This document shows, piece after piece, positions 33,619-33,715 of a stretch of DNA of 33,715 nt. A model generated the notes under the pieces. It saw only the letters and a program-made list of their open reading frames with translations. It was not told where the DNA came from and did not search any database. Every line of letters starts with the position of its first letter. Position 1 is the first letter of the stretch. Position numbers and translations under genes: made by a program. The stretch is from contig MBRE01000002.1 in the NCBI GenBank assembly GCA_001698425.1, forward strand, positions 1 to 33,715, read 5' to 3'. Source of the DNA: Oscillatoriales cyanobacterium USR001. GTDB taxonomy: Bacteria > Cyanobacteriota > Cyanobacteriia > Cyanobacteriales > Microcoleaceae.

Positions 33619-33636
33619 CAGGGACTAAAGTCCCTG
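33619..33636. terminator. CAGGGAC-TAAA-GTCCCTG hairpin
   Basis: A perfect 7-bp stem with a TAAA loop downstream of the kinase gene. It lacks a clear T run, so it may be a dispersed repeat rather than a classical intrinsic terminator. The remaining sequence to the window end shows no gene. Confidence 0.45.
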
Positions 33637-33715
33637 TCTAATAGGTAAAGTCCTCTTACAGCAAGTTGCAATCAAATGTACCACAATAATGATAAAGTAG
33701 AGAGGTAAAAAAGGA

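Overview
The window is chromosomal DNA of a cyanobacterium, probably a filamentous one. The evidence is the very dense HIP1 octamer (GCGATCGC), heptameric short tandem repeats in several gene flanks, a nearly complete phylloquinone (men) gene set in cyanobacterial form, a COP23-type secreted protein, and a serine/threonine kinase fused to TPRs. No rRNA, tRNA, CRISPR array or complete insertion sequence was seen.

Positions 1-8.9 kb look like an accessory region of small unrelated genes. It holds a decayed SDR 3' end, a LuxR-type regulator divergent from an isonitrile-hydratase-like DJ-1 protein, and an orphan ORF followed by a well-formed integron attC site. Then come an amidase, a VOC protein, an antitoxin with a frameshifted PIN toxin, a TetR-GNAT operon with its operator inside the promoter, and a DUF4238 protein. 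Ten copies of a ~42-bp repeat bounded by HIP1 sites lie between these genes, four of them as a tandem array. One copy forms the last codons of the GNAT gene.

Positions 8.9-12.95 kb hold a CobO-like protein without a recognisable Walker A motif, a short-LID adenylate kinase, RNase PH, and DUF4058, DUF29 and DUF427 proteins. Heptamer repeats fill two of the gaps.

Positions 12.97-20.82 kb hold the men cluster. menF-menD point left; menA, menH, menC and menE point right. Together they cover isochorismate to o-succinylbenzoyl-CoA plus the prenylation step. menB and the last steps are not here. A ~100-bp palindromic element lies before menH and again exactly at the menE stop, and menE carries a translated heptamer repeat.

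Positions 21.0-24.0 kb hold a leftward group: a COP23-family exported protein followed by two exported trypsin-like proteases. Positions 24.3-26.1 kb hold canonical cobO and a TPR-methyltransferase. Positions 26.1-33.5 kb hold two large signalling proteins: a sensor histidine kinase (leftward, preceded by a small unknown ORF) and a protein with two kinase domains, a membrane segment and eleven TPRs (rightward).
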